Origin: an uncultured Clostridia bacterium
GTDB taxonomy: Bacteria; Bacillota; Clostridia; TANB77; CAG-508
Reading direction: 5' to 3'
Length of the DNA stretch: 34,175 nt
NCBI GenBank assembly: GCA_944387435.1
Contig: CALXEW010000019.1
Coordinates: 1-34,175, forward strand
Shown: positions 23,203 to 32,829 of the stretch, in pieces
Layout: each line of letters starts with the position of its first letter
How positions within the stretch are numbered: the stretch's first letter is position 1
Translations under genes and position numbers: made by a program
The notes under the pieces: generated by a model
Told to the model about the DNA's origin: nothing
What the model saw: only the letters and a program-made list of their open reading frames with translations
The model's database searches: none

Positions 23203-26200
23203 TTAAATAAATTTTATCTCTTGTAAATATTTAATATATTTCTTAATATATTCAAAATCAATATCTTTCCAAGCAAATCCAAATTTTTCTAATAAATCTA
23301 AAGATAACTTAGATTTTACAGAAGAATTTTGGACATATATCAATTTTTTATCTGCATCAAAATCATTGATTATACCAAATAATGAATTACTATTTTCTTC
23401 TAATGCAGAGTTAATTATTTTTTTAAAGTCTTTTTCTTCTAGAACTTTTAAATCAATATCTAGTTTTTTTAGTATTTCTATAAATGTCTTTATGTATACA
23501 TGATGATGGTCATATATATGATAAATATATACATTTGAACAATCATTTTTTAGTATATCAATAATTGCGTCAGAACACAAGTCAACAGGAGTAAATTCTA
23601 AATATTCATTTAATAAATAATTAGGTATAGCTTTTAATGCAATAAATGATTTTAATTTATTGGCAAAAGCATTATCTTTATGGTTTATTTGGAATTTACC
23701 ATCACTATATCTACTTGTAATATTTCCAAGTCTTAATATTTGTGCTTTTAAATTATTTGTAATTATATTATCCAAAATTAACTTTTCAGCATCAAATTTA
23801 CTTCTAGTATAAACATTATCTAATTTCTGACCTATATATAAATTCTTTTCAGTAAAAGTCTTTTTATTATCACTTGTATCCATGATAGATCCATCTAACA
23901 AAGTGTTTCCAGAGACACTTAATGAAGAAAGATGTATTAATCTTCTATCAAAGGTTAGACAAAATTGTATCATATAATTTAAAGCATCAATGTTAATATT
24001 TTTAAATTTATTAAAATCTCCATAATGTTTTACATTAGCTGCGGCATTAATAATACTAGATACATTTTCACCTAACGAATTATAAATAGGAAGTGAAAGT
24101 CCAAAATATTCTTTTGTAATATCTCCAGTTAATACAATAATTCTATCATCAATATATTTATCAAGTGATGTACCAAAATAGAAATGTAGTCTATCTATAA
24201 ATCTATTTTTAGCAGAATCATAGTTGTCTTTCTTTCTAATAATACAATACAACTTTCCTTTAGAGTTTTTTATGAAACTTTCTACAACGTGTATTCCAAT
24301 AAATCCAGTAGCACCTAATAGAAGAATATTATTTTCTTCATTGTAAGAAATTTTACAATTCATATAAGAATTTTTAAGCAAAGTGTCTATTTTTGAATAA
24401 TCGTAATCTTCTAAAGTATGTGAAATATTTACTTTATTTAATTTAGATAAAGTTCTTATTGTTTTATATTTAAATATATCTGAATAATCTATATTTATAT
24501 TATGTGCAAGTAATTCGGTTTTAAATTTAATTGCAAGTAATGAATCCGCACCCATTTCAAAGAAATTATCGTCAATTCCTATTTTTGTGTTTAATAAATT
24601 AGACCAAATGTCACAGCAAAGTTTCTGAAAATCATTTTCAGGGCCGACATAAGTAGAACTTTTGTCAATATCAATAGGATAACTTAATAGTGTTTTTCTA
24701 TCAATTTTACCATTTTGAGTAACAGGAAATTCATTTAATTTTATAATGTAGTTTGGCACCATATATTGAGGAAGTGCATCGTATAATATATCTCTAATAT
24801 ATTTGGAAGGTACATCATATTTACAAGTATAAAAGGCTACCATATAAGAGATGTTTGGTTCTTTTTTGTATATTACTGAGCATTTTGTTATGCCTGGTAT
24901 ATCATAGATTTTCTTTTCTATTTCAGAAAGTTCTATCCTTAATCCATGAATTTTTACTTGAAAATCATTTCTTCCTAAATAAACGATTTCGCCATTTTCA
25001 TTATATTTTCCTAAATCTCCAGTTTTATATATTAATCCTTTTCCAAATGGGTTTTCTACAAATTTTTCAGAAGTTACTTTTTCATTATATAGATAGCCAG
25101 AAGAAACACCATGTCCTGCAATACAAATTTCACCTTCTACTCCGATAGGGCATAAATTCATATTAGGGTCACATATATATATTTGACAGTTAGAAACAGG
25201 CTTTCCAATAGTTATATCGTCGCCATCTGTAACCAATTTATTAGATGCGCAAGCGGTTGTTTCTGTTGGCCCATATCCATTATATATATATGCTTTTGTA
25301 AAATTCTTTAAACGATTATATAAACTTTTTGTAAATACTTCTCCACCTAATTGAAATACTTTTACATTTTCTAAATAATTTTCATCTAAATGTTCAGAAA
25401 TAAGTAATTCAACTCTAGAAGGAGTAGTAACAAAAAAGTCAATATTATTTTGTTTTATTAAGTTTCCTAATTTAATAGCATCTCTTTGTTCTTCGTAATT
25501 AGTTAGGTAAAGTGTTTTGCTAAGCAAGAAAGTAGAGAAAATTTCAACAGTAAACATATCAAAAGAAACTGTTGCTATTCCTAAAATTTTATCACAATCT
25601 TTTAAATGCATATTTTCAGAAAAATCATATATAACATTAATCATACTAGATTGTTTTAATAAAACACCTTTAGGATTCCCAGTAGAACCTGAAGTATATA
25701 TAATTGCAAAGTTAGGATTTTTTCTTTCCATAATAATATTATTGTTAGCTAAACTTAAGTTCTCATACTCTGGTATAATTATATTTTTAAAGTTTAAATC
25801 TTTTTCTTTATAAATTTCTTTTTTGGTAATTAAAAAATTAGATTTTGAATTTTCTAAAAGATATTCGATTCTATCTTTAGGAAAATGGTCGTCTATTAAT
25901 AAATATGTTGCATCTAATTTTAATACAGTAAGTAAAGAAACGATTAAATCAATACCTCTTTCTAATAAAATAGAAATTACATGGTCATTCTTTATACCAC
26001 AAGAAGTTAATTGTTTAGCAAATTTTGATACTTTTTCATTTAGTTGTGAATATGTATAACTTTTATCTTCAAAGGCGATAGCTACTTTTGATGGATTTTC
26101 ATACACGTTTTTCTCAAATAAATCAAATAACTTGTTGTCCAAAGGAAAAGTATCTACATTAGTGTCATTGAAGTCATATAAGATTTTATCAATTTCGTTA

Positions 26201-29200
26201 TTTGATAAAATAGATATACTACTAATTTGCTTATCAAAGTTATTTAATATATTTTGTAATAAATTAATATAATGTTTATAAAAATTATTAATAGTTCTTT
26301 CTTTAAATAAATTAGTTTTATATTCAATGCAAATTAAATTATTATCTGGCATAATTTGAAATGTCAAATTAAATTTAGAAAAATCTACTATAGAAGAAAT
26401 CAATTTTAAATTTTTTCCTTCTATTTGAAAATGTTCATTATCTATATCTTGGTATACAAACATAACATCAAAAGGATTTTTAGTTTTTAATTTTTCTAAA
26501 AGTAGTTGATAAGGATAAGCTCCATTATCCATATCTTCTAGTACATTATTTTTTACATTATTAAAGAAATCTAATAAAGTTAGGTTTGGATTTATATTTG
26601 CCTTTAAAATTAAGTTATTTACAAACATTCCTATAATATTTTTTAAATTTCCAGTAAACCTATTTGCTATAGGAGTACCAATTACAATTTCTTCTTCAGA
26701 GGTATATTTGTAAAGCAATAAATAAAATGTTGCTAAATATACCATATATGTAGAAAGTTCATATTTTTTTGATAAAATATTTACACTTTCAATAATATCA
26801 TCTGGCAGGTCAAAAGTTTTTGTTGTACCTTTAAAAGAATTTTCGTCTTTTGGTTTAAAGTCATAAGGAAGATTTAGAACAGGAAATTCTCCTTGTGAAT
26901 ATTTATTTACCCAATAGTTTTCAAATTTCTTACACGTATCTGTTTTTATAAAGTTTTCTTCCCATATAGAATAATCACAATAATCTATTTCTGATTCTTT
27001 TAAAAGATTTCCATTATAACTATCACAAAATTCTTTTAATAAAATATTTAAAGATGTTCCATCTAATATTATATGGTGAGAATCTATTAATAATAAAGTT
27101 TTTCCTGAAGTTACATATACAAGTTTTACTCGTAATAGAGGAGCTTTTTCTAAATCAAAAGGTTTTGGAAATTTATTTATTACATCAGTTACTTCTTTTT
27201 CATCTATTTTTATATTAGAAAATTCTATATTTAAAGAAGTTTTGTCTGACACAAATTGCTTTGGAGTTCCGTCAATCAATTTAAAATATGTACGGAAAGC
27301 TGGATTAACTTGTATAATTTGTTTAAATGCATTTCTAACCTTTGAAGATTCTAGAATATTATCTATTAATATACCACCACTTACATTATAAACTAATGAA
27401 TTTTTATCAGCAACTTGGCATGCATAATAAATTGCTTTTTGTGAATTTGATAAATCGTAATATTCTTTCTTTTCTGCTTTTTTTATGTTGAATACATTAT
27501 TAGTATTTTCTGCATTATCAATAAAATCAGCTAATTTTTTAACTGAATTATATTGAAATACATTTTTTATTGTTATATCTTTATTAAAAGCATAATAAAC
27601 TTCTAACGTCAAACGTATTCCTGTTAACGAATCGATTCCAATATCAAAGAAATTGTCATTAATAGAAACATTTTCTACACCTGTTAAATTAGATATAATT
27701 TCACAAAGCTTTTCTTGTGTAGAATTTAAAGGAACAGCTGATAAATCTGTATGGAATTCTATATCAGGTAGTTTTTTTCTATCTATTTTGCCATTAGATG
27801 TCAAAGGGAAATCCTCTAATAATATTAAATGAGATGGTATCATGTAATATGGTAAAATGCCACTTATTCTTTCTCTTAAAATATCTCCAGTAATTTTTTT
27901 GTCATTAACTGTAAAATATGTACATAAAGAAGGAATACCATTTATTTCTTTAATTAATGTTACACATTTTGATAAACCATTTACATTTAAGACTACTTTA
28001 TTTATTTCATTTAGTTCTATACGATAACCTTTAAATTTAATTTGGGAATCATTTCTTCCTACAAATTCTATATATCCATCTTTAGTAAAATACCCAATAT
28101 CTCCTGTTTTATAAATAGGCTTATCAGATAATTCAGGAATATTTACAAAAGATTTTTCAGTTAAGACTGGGTGTGCTAAATAACCAGAAGATACATTTTC
28201 TCCAGTAACACAAATTTCACCGGGATATCCAACAGGCAATAAAGTATTAAATTTATTTAATATATAGATATTATTATTTTTTAAAGGATATCCAATAGGA
28301 ACTATATCTGTTTCCTTTTTATTATATTTATAAGGATAAAAAGTAGAACAAATAGTAGCTTCTGTTGGTCCATAACCATTAACAATTTCTATATCTGGAT
28401 TTAATTCTATAAAGTGATTTAAAGTACCATTTTTTATAGCCTCAACGCCAACTAACATTTTATTTACACCAAATGTTTTATTTGAGGCTTTTATGAAATT
28501 ATATACATCGTCTAATAAATTTGGTGGAATATATAAAAATGTAATTTTTTCTTTTTGTAAAACATCAGCCAAAACTTTTATATCTGTTAAAGTATTTTCT
28601 GGATATAACACAAGTGTAGCACCAAAACATAAAGGAGTGTATATTTCAGCAACACTAACATCAAAAGATATATTTGTTAGAGATAAACAATTATCTTTTG
28701 GTGAAAATTTATTTTTAAAGCAGTCATTAAATACATACACAAAATTCATTAAATTTCTATGTGTTAGCATAACTCCTTTTGGCTTACCTGTAGAACCAGA
28801 GGTGTAAATTACATAGCATAAAGTAGAATCATTAAAATCTATTTCTAAATTTCTATCTTCATAAGAGCTAATGTTGATATCTTCAGGCTTAATTACTAAT
28901 GTATCTAACTCAATATTTTGGTCAGTTATAACTAGTTTAGCTTTGCTATCAGAAAGGATATAGTTAACACGCTCTTCAGGATATTCTGGATGCATAGGTA
29001 AATATGCAGCACCTAATTTTTGTATAGCTAAAATAGAGATAATAAACCATTGAGTTTTATCCATAAATACACCAACAATATCATTTTCTTTTATACCTTT
29101 TTCTTGAAGGAATCTAGCAAATTTATTTACTTTTCTATTTAATTCTTCATATGTTAGAGAAATATCTTTATAAATTAATGCCTTCTTATTAGGTACATTT

Positions 29201-30603
29201 TTTACTTGTTCTTCGAATATTTTTATTATGTTACTATTTTCAGGAATAGGTAATGTTCTATTATTAAATATATTTAAAATCTTTTCTTTTTCCTTTTTTG
29301 GTAAAACTTCAATGTCTGAAAACTTAATGTAAGGATTATCTAACACTTGTTGTATCAAGCAAATAATAGCATCATGAAGAAAAGAAATATCATCATCAGA
29401 GTATTTATTAGATATATAATCGAATTGTAGTATAATATTTCCCGTATCGTTTAAGTCAGACATATGTATATTAATATCGTTTAAAGAATGGTTATTAAAT
29501 CCCCAATGAGTATCATAATCTCCAATGTCTTTTGATAAAGCTTTTGTGATTTGATAAGAAACAGAAATATTATATAAATTAGGTGTATTATTATTTCCAT
29601 CTCTTAAGTCTTCTATAATATTTGTATAAGAATATTTTTGGTGTCTGAAAATAGAAATTAAATCAGCTCCAACTTTATTTGCAAAGTCTATAAAACTAGT
29701 AGACCCTTCGAAAGAACACCTAAAAGGCACAGTTGTAACAAACATACCTAAAGAATGTTTTTCTTTAAAGCTAGTTCTGTTTAAAATAGGAGTCCCTAAA
29801 ATGAAGTCAAAAGTATTAGTTGAAAGTCCTATAAAAGTAGATATTACTGACATGAAAAACGTATATGTAGATATTTTATTATTTTGGCAAAAAGAATTAA
29901 TTTTTTGTATTAAATTAGAATCCATAAAATAAGATTTCCTTATACCATCAGAAGAAGCTTCTTTTTGAGACTTATCAAGAGATGGCAAAGTAATAATCTC
30001 TGGAAGATTTGATAAATAATTAGACCAAAATTCTTTGTCACTTATAAATTTTTTACTATTTTTATATTCTTGCTCTGATAAAATATATTCTTTATAAGAG
30101 TGTGTATCAGGAATATATTCATGGCCTTCTTTTAAAGCATGGTAATTCTTAACAATTTCTTGAATTGTTAATCCAGAGGTCCATGAGTCTGAAATCATAT
30201 GGTGAACATTTAAAACAACAGCGCCATATCCGTTTGGAAGTTTAGCAAGTTTAACATCAAATAATTTACTGTTAAATAGCTCAAAATTTTTCTTAACCAT
30301 TTCTTGTTCCAAGGCATAAACACCTTCAACAGAATCAACATCAACAACTTCTATTGGAAAAGGCTCAAAGTCAGCAAAATATTGTACAGGAACATTTTGC
30401 TCATTTAAACAAATTCTAATTTGGAAATTATCATTTTGCTTAACAAATAAATTGAAAGCTTTTTTTAATAAATCAAAATCAATCTTTTCTTTAATAATAC
30501 TAGAACCACATATATTATTAATATTTGTATTACGGAAAAACATTTCTGTATTCCAAATATTTTTTTGTGGGTTAGTTAATCCATAAACATCCTTTTTTAA
30601 CAT
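23203..30603 (-). CDS. Non-ribosomal peptide synthetase C-A-T-C-A-T-R (dipeptide aldehyde type)
   Basis: I start at the ATG at 30603 with AAAGGTG 6 nt upstream (a GTG lies 9 nt further out); 2466 aa. Residue numbers are approximate. C1 has HHMISDSW (134-141). A1 has YTSGSTGKPKG (600-610) and NGKIDRK (937-943). T1 has GIDSL (Ser992). C2 has HHIILDG (1176-1182). A2 has YTSGSTGNPKG (1636-1646) and NGKIDRK. T2 has GADSL (Ser2021). The terminal reductase has GATGFIG (2097-2103) and YTRSK (Tyr2265, Lys2269). Specificity positions by alignment to GrsA read D-V-A-Y-V-V-G-I-C-K for A1 and D-M-V-T-Q-G-G-A-C-K for A2; I recognise neither. A reductase instead of a thioesterase releases an aldehyde. A leading C domain suggests an acylated first residue. 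The same architecture is known from gut Clostridia that make dipeptide aldehydes and pyrazinones. No phosphopantetheinyl transferase is in the window. Confidence 0.93.
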   Translation of the reverse strand: MLKKDVYGLTNPQKNIWNTEMFFRNTNINNICGSSIIKEKIDFDLLKKAFNLFVKQNDNFQIRICLNEQNVPVQYFADFEPFPIEVVDVDSVEGVYALEQEMVKKNFELFNSKLFDVKLAKLPNGYGAVVLNVHHMISDSWTSGLTIQEIVKNYHALKEGHEYIPDTHSYKEYILSEQEYKNSKKFISDKEFWSNYLSNLPEIITLPSLDKSQKEASSDGIRKSYFMDSNLIQKINSFCQNNKISTYTFFMSVISTFIGLSTNTFDFILGTPILNRTSFKEKHSLGMFVTTVPFRCSFEGSTSFIDFANKVGADLISIFRHQKYSYTNIIEDLRDGNNNTPNLYNISVSYQITKALSKDIGDYDTHWGFNNHSLNDINIHMSDLNDTGNIILQFDYISNKYSDDDISFLHDAIICLIQQVLDNPYIKFSDIEVLPKKEKEKILNIFNNRTLPIPENSNIIKIFEEQVKNVPNKKALIYKDISLTYEELNRKVNKFARFLQEKGIKENDIVGVFMDKTQWFIISILAIQKLGAAYLPMHPEYPEERVNYILSDSKAKLVITDQNIELDTLVIKPEDINISSYEDRNLEIDFNDSTLCYVIYTSGSTGKPKGVMLTHRNLMNFVYVFNDCFKNKFSPKDNCLSLTNISFDVSVAEIYTPLCFGATLVLYPENTLTDIKVLADVLQKEKITFLYIPPNLLDDVYNFIKASNKTFGVNKMLVGVEAIKNGTLNHFIELNPDIEIVNGYGPTEATICSTFYPYKYNKKETDIVPIGYPLKNNNIYILNKFNTLLPVGYPGEICVTGENVSSGYLAHPVLTEKSFVNIPELSDKPIYKTGDIGYFTKDGYIEFVGRNDSQIKFKGYRIELNEINKVVLNVNGLSKCVTLIKEINGIPSLCTYFTVNDKKITGDILRERISGILPYYMIPSHLILLEDFPLTSNGKIDRKKLPDIEFHTDLSAVPLNSTQEKLCEIISNLTGVENVSINDNFFDIGIDSLTGIRLTLEVYYAFNKDITIKNVFQYNSVKKLADFIDNAENTNNVFNIKKAEKKEYYDLSNSQKAIYYACQVADKNSLVYNVSGGILIDNILESSKVRNAFKQIIQVNPAFRTYFKLIDGTPKQFVSDKTSLNIEFSNIKIDEKEVTDVINKFPKPFDLEKAPLLRVKLVYVTSGKTLLLIDSHHIILDGTSLNILLKEFCDSYNGNLLKESEIDYCDYSIWEENFIKTDTCKKFENYWVNKYSQGEFPVLNLPYDFKPKDENSFKGTTKTFDLPDDIIESVNILSKKYELSTYMVYLATFYLLLYKYTSEEEIVIGTPIANRFTGNLKNIIGMFVNNLILKANINPNLTLLDFFNNVKNNVLEDMDNGAYPYQLLLEKLKTKNPFDVMFVYQDIDNEHFQIEGKNLKLISSIVDFSKFNLTFQIMPDNNLICIEYKTNLFKERTINNFYKHYINLLQNILNNFDKQISSISILSNNEIDKILYDFNDTNVDTFPLDNKLFDLFEKNVYENPSKVAIAFEDKSYTYSQLNEKVSKFAKQLTSCGIKNDHVISILLERGIDLIVSLLTVLKLDATYLLIDDHFPKDRIEYLLENSKSNFLITKKEIYKEKDLNFKNIIIPEYENLSLANNNIIMERKNPNFAIIYTSGSTGNPKGVLLKQSSMINVIYDFSENMHLKDCDKILGIATVSFDMFTVEIFSTFLLSKTLYLTNYEEQRDAIKLGNLIKQNNIDFFVTTPSRVELLISEHLDENYLENVKVFQLGGEVFTKSLYNRLKNFTKAYIYNGYGPTETTACASNKLVTDGDDITIGKPVSNCQIYICDPNMNLCPIGVEGEICIAGHGVSSGYLYNEKVTSEKFVENPFGKGLIYKTGDLGKYNENGEIVYLGRNDFQVKIHGLRIELSEIEKKIYDIPGITKCSVIYKKEPNISYMVAFYTCKYDVPSKYIRDILYDALPQYMVPNYIIKLNEFPVTQNGKIDRKTLLSYPIDIDKSSTYVGPENDFQKLCCDIWSNLLNTKIGIDDNFFEMGADSLLAIKFKTELLAHNINIDYSDIFKYKTIRTLSKLNKVNISHTLEDYDYSKIDTLLKNSYMNCKISYNEENNILLLGATGFIGIHVVESFIKNSKGKLYCIIRKKDNYDSAKNRFIDRLHFYFGTSLDKYIDDRIIVLTGDITKEYFGLSLPIYNSLGENVSSIINAAANVKHYGDFNKFKNINIDALNYMIQFCLTFDRRLIHLSSLSVSGNTLLDGSIMDTSDNKKTFTEKNLYIGQKLDNVYTRSKFDAEKLILDNIITNNLKAQILRLGNITSRYSDGKFQINHKDNAFANKLKSFIALKAIPNYLLNEYLEFTPVDLCSDAIIDILKNDCSNVYIYHIYDHHHVYIKTFIEILKKLDIDLKVLEEKDFKKIINSALEENSNSLFGIINDFDADKKLIYVQNSSVKSKLSLDLLEKFGFAWKDIDFEYIKKYIKYLQEIKFI

Positions 30604-30641
30604 TTGTTTCACCTTTTACTTAAATATTTTTATTCAAAAAA

Positions 30642-30670
30642 ATTATATTTTTTTTGTCATAAAATGTCAA
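30642..30670 (-). promoter_or_regulatory. Consensus promoter of the NRPS operon
   Basis: On the minus strand TTGACA (30670-30665), a 17-bp spacer and TATAAT (30647-30642), both perfect. The region 30671-30729 between the divergent promoters shows no obvious operator. Confidence 0.9.
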
Positions 30671-30729
30671 GAGATTATAATACTTATTTTTAATTGATTT
30701 TGTATTAGGGAAACTTTGATTTAAAAAGA

Positions 30730-30758
30730 TTGAAAAAAATAAAATGTTGTTATAAAAT
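30730..30758 (+). promoter_or_regulatory. Promoter of the acyl-CoA-ligase-like gene
   Basis: TTGAAA (30730-30735), a 17-bp spacer and TAAAAT (30753-30758). Confidence 0.65.
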
Positions 30759-30794
30759 TAGCAGTAATAAAAGGAGTAGAAGGAGGTAGTGCAT

Positions 30795-32523
30795 ATGAAA
30801 AATGGTAAACCTAGAAAAGTATATGAAGCAGAGGTTATAAATAATTACAGAGAACTATTAGAAAGAGTTTATTCTAAATATGGAAATAATATAGCTTATA
30901 AATATAAGAAAAAACCATCTGATTCAAATACTATAGAAAAAACTTATAAGCAATATATAGAAGATGTAAAAGCATTGTCTACAAGCTTATTAGAATTAGG
31001 ATACGAAGGAAAAAAAGTTGTAGTAATTGGAAATAATAGATATGAGTGGTGTACAACATATATGGCGGTAACTACAGGAAATATGATAATAGTACCAATC
31101 GATAAAGCATTACCAGAAAACGAGATAGAAAACTTAGTTACAAGAAGTGGAGCTGAGATTATTTTCTTTGATAAAAAATATAATGATGTTATGTTGAAAT
31201 TAAAAAAGAATAGTAGCAACAAAGTAAATACATTAATTTCAATGGATAATGAAAATATAGAAGGAATAGAAAAATATTGTGAACTTTTAAAAAATGGATA
31301 TACATTATTAGAAAGTGGAAGTACAAAGTATGATAATATAAAAATAGATTCAGAAAAGATGTCTATATTATTATTTACTTCTGGAACTACTAATACTCCA
31401 AAAGGAGTAATGTTATCACAAAGAAATATATGTAGTAACTTATCAGATTTTTCAACTTGGGTAAAAATATATCCTAGTGATACATTATTATCATTTTTAC
31501 CAATACATCATACATTTGAGTGTACTATAACATTTCTTTACGGAATGTTTAGTGGAGCAACAGTTGCTTTTTGTGATGGATTAAAATATATACAAAAAAA
31601 TATGCAAGAATATAAAGTGTCAATACTAGTTGCCGTTCCACTAGTATTAGAAACTATGTATAAGAAAATCCTTAAAGGAATAGAAGAAAAAGGAAAAACA
31701 AAGCTGATAAATAAAATAACTAAGATATCAAGATTTTTATTAAAATGTCACATTGATTTAAGAAAAAAGTTATTTAAACAAATATTAGATAATTTTGGTG
31801 GAAACTTAAGAGTTGTATTATATGGAGCAGCTCAAATGAACAAGGAAACAATAATAGGATTTAATAATATGGGGGTTGACTTAGTACAGGGATACGGATT
31901 AACAGAAACATCACCAGTAATTGCGGCAGAAACAGACAAAGAAAAAAGACCAGGTTCTGTTGGATTGGTTTTTGATGATTTAGAAGTAAAAATTGATAAT
32001 CCTGATAATGATGGAGTGGGAGAAATTTTAGTAAAAGGTCCAAGCGTAATGCTTCGGTTATTATGAAAACGAAAAAGCAACTAAAGAAGCTTTTGAAGAT
32101 GGCTGGTTTAAAACAGGTGATTATGGATATTTTGATAAAGATGAATTTTTATATGTTACAGGTAGAAAAAAAGATATTATCGTGCTTAGAAATGGTAAAA
32201 ATGTATATCCAGAAGAAATAGAAATGCTTATTAATAAAATTTCTTATGTCAAAGAGAGCTTAGTTTATCAAAGGGGAAGAAACACAACGGATACAATGTT
32301 ATGTGCAAAGATTGTTTATGACAAAGATATAATAGAAAGTACATTAGGGAAGAAAACAGAAAAAGAATACAAAGAGATAATTTGGGAGGAAGTAAAAAAA
32401 ATAAATGAAAAATTACCAAGTTTTAAGCATATTAAGAAGATAGAAATAACAACAGAAGAATTTGCAAAAACAACTACTCAAAAGGTTAAAAGATATAAAG
32501 AATTGGATAAAGTAAAGAACTAA
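30795..32523 (+). pseudogene. Long-chain acyl-CoA-ligase-like enzyme, interrupted by a one-base insertion
   Basis: AGGAGG lies 8 nt before the ATG at 30795; the upstream GTG is too close to it. The frame carries the AMP-binding core TSGTTNTPKG, VVLYGAAQMN and VQGYGLTETSPV, then ends early at VKGPSVMLRLL. Removing C32055 restores GYYENEKATKEAFEDGWFKT, GRKKDII and the C-terminal domain to 32523, a 575-aa protein of normal length. Family members activate fatty acids as acyl-AMP/CoA. Divergent from the NRPS, it may supply the N-acyl group for the starter C domain; this is inference. If the insertion is real, the enzyme lacks its C-terminal domain. The extra C lies before GG, as in the ABC-F gene. 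Confidence 0.85.
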
Positions 32524-32540
32524 AAAATCTATAGAAAGTA

Positions 32541-32569
32541 TTTACAAATGAAGAATTTATGTATAAAAT
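32541..32569 (+). promoter_or_regulatory. Promoter of leader cassette copy 1
   Basis: TTTACA (32541-32546), a 17-bp spacer and TAAAAT (32564-32569). The same boxes and spacing occur in copy 2 at 34017-34045. Confidence 0.6.
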
Positions 32570-32618
32570 ATAAACATAACAAAAATAGAAAAAATAACAA
32601 AAGAGAAAGGACAAAAAT

Positions 32619-32681
32619 ATGGAAAAAGTAAAACTTGTAAGCCTTGAGGCTGTACACACACACACACACACACACAAGTAG
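32619..32681 (+). CDS. Short leader peptide with (His-Thr) repeat from an (AC)11 tract
   Basis: ATG at 32619 behind AAAGGA (about 7 nt spacing) encodes 20 aa: MEKVKLVSLEAV, then HTHTHTH, Lys and a stop at 32679. The repeat (AC)11 spans 32654-32675. Changing the repeat count changes the frame: 10 repeats end in a few residues, while 9 or 12 open a frame to 32739 that runs into the terminator arm at 32721. The peptide may be a regulatory leader rather than a functional product. Conservation in two copies supports it being maintained. Confidence 0.5.
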   Translation: MEKVKLVSLEAVHTHTHTHK

Positions 32682-32720
32682 GTTATTAATAAATAAAAAA
32701 ATAGGAAAAATAGGTAAAAG

Positions 32721-32765
32721 AGATAGTGATAAGACCTAAAAATAGGTTTTGTTGCTGTCTTTTTT
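32721..32765 (+). terminator. Terminator/attenuator between the leader and the prepilin-like gene
   Basis: AGATAGTGATAAGACCTA (32721-32738) and TAGGTTTTGTTGCTGTCT (32743-32760) form an 18-bp stem with several G-U pairs and an AAAA loop, followed by TTTTT. The extended leader frame would end in its 5' arm. Confidence 0.75.
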
Positions 32766-32829
32766 GCGTCTAAAAACAGTTATTAAATTTAAAAGTATAA
32801 ATAAAAATATGTGAAGGAGGAAAAAGAGA

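Larger units (their letters stand above)
32539..32700 (+). repeat. Promoter-leader cassette, copy 1
   Basis: About 162 bp, near-identical to 34015-34175: a promoter (TTTACA 32541-32546, TAAAAT 32564-32569, 17-bp spacer), a ribosome binding site (AGAAAGGA), a short reading frame and an (AC)11 tract. It lies upstream of a prepilin-like gene. Copy 2 is upstream of whatever follows the window. Confidence 0.85.

Noticed and set aside
32654..32675. CRISPR-like repeat
   Set aside because: It is a simple dinucleotide tract inside a duplicated cassette, with no spacers and no cas genes.
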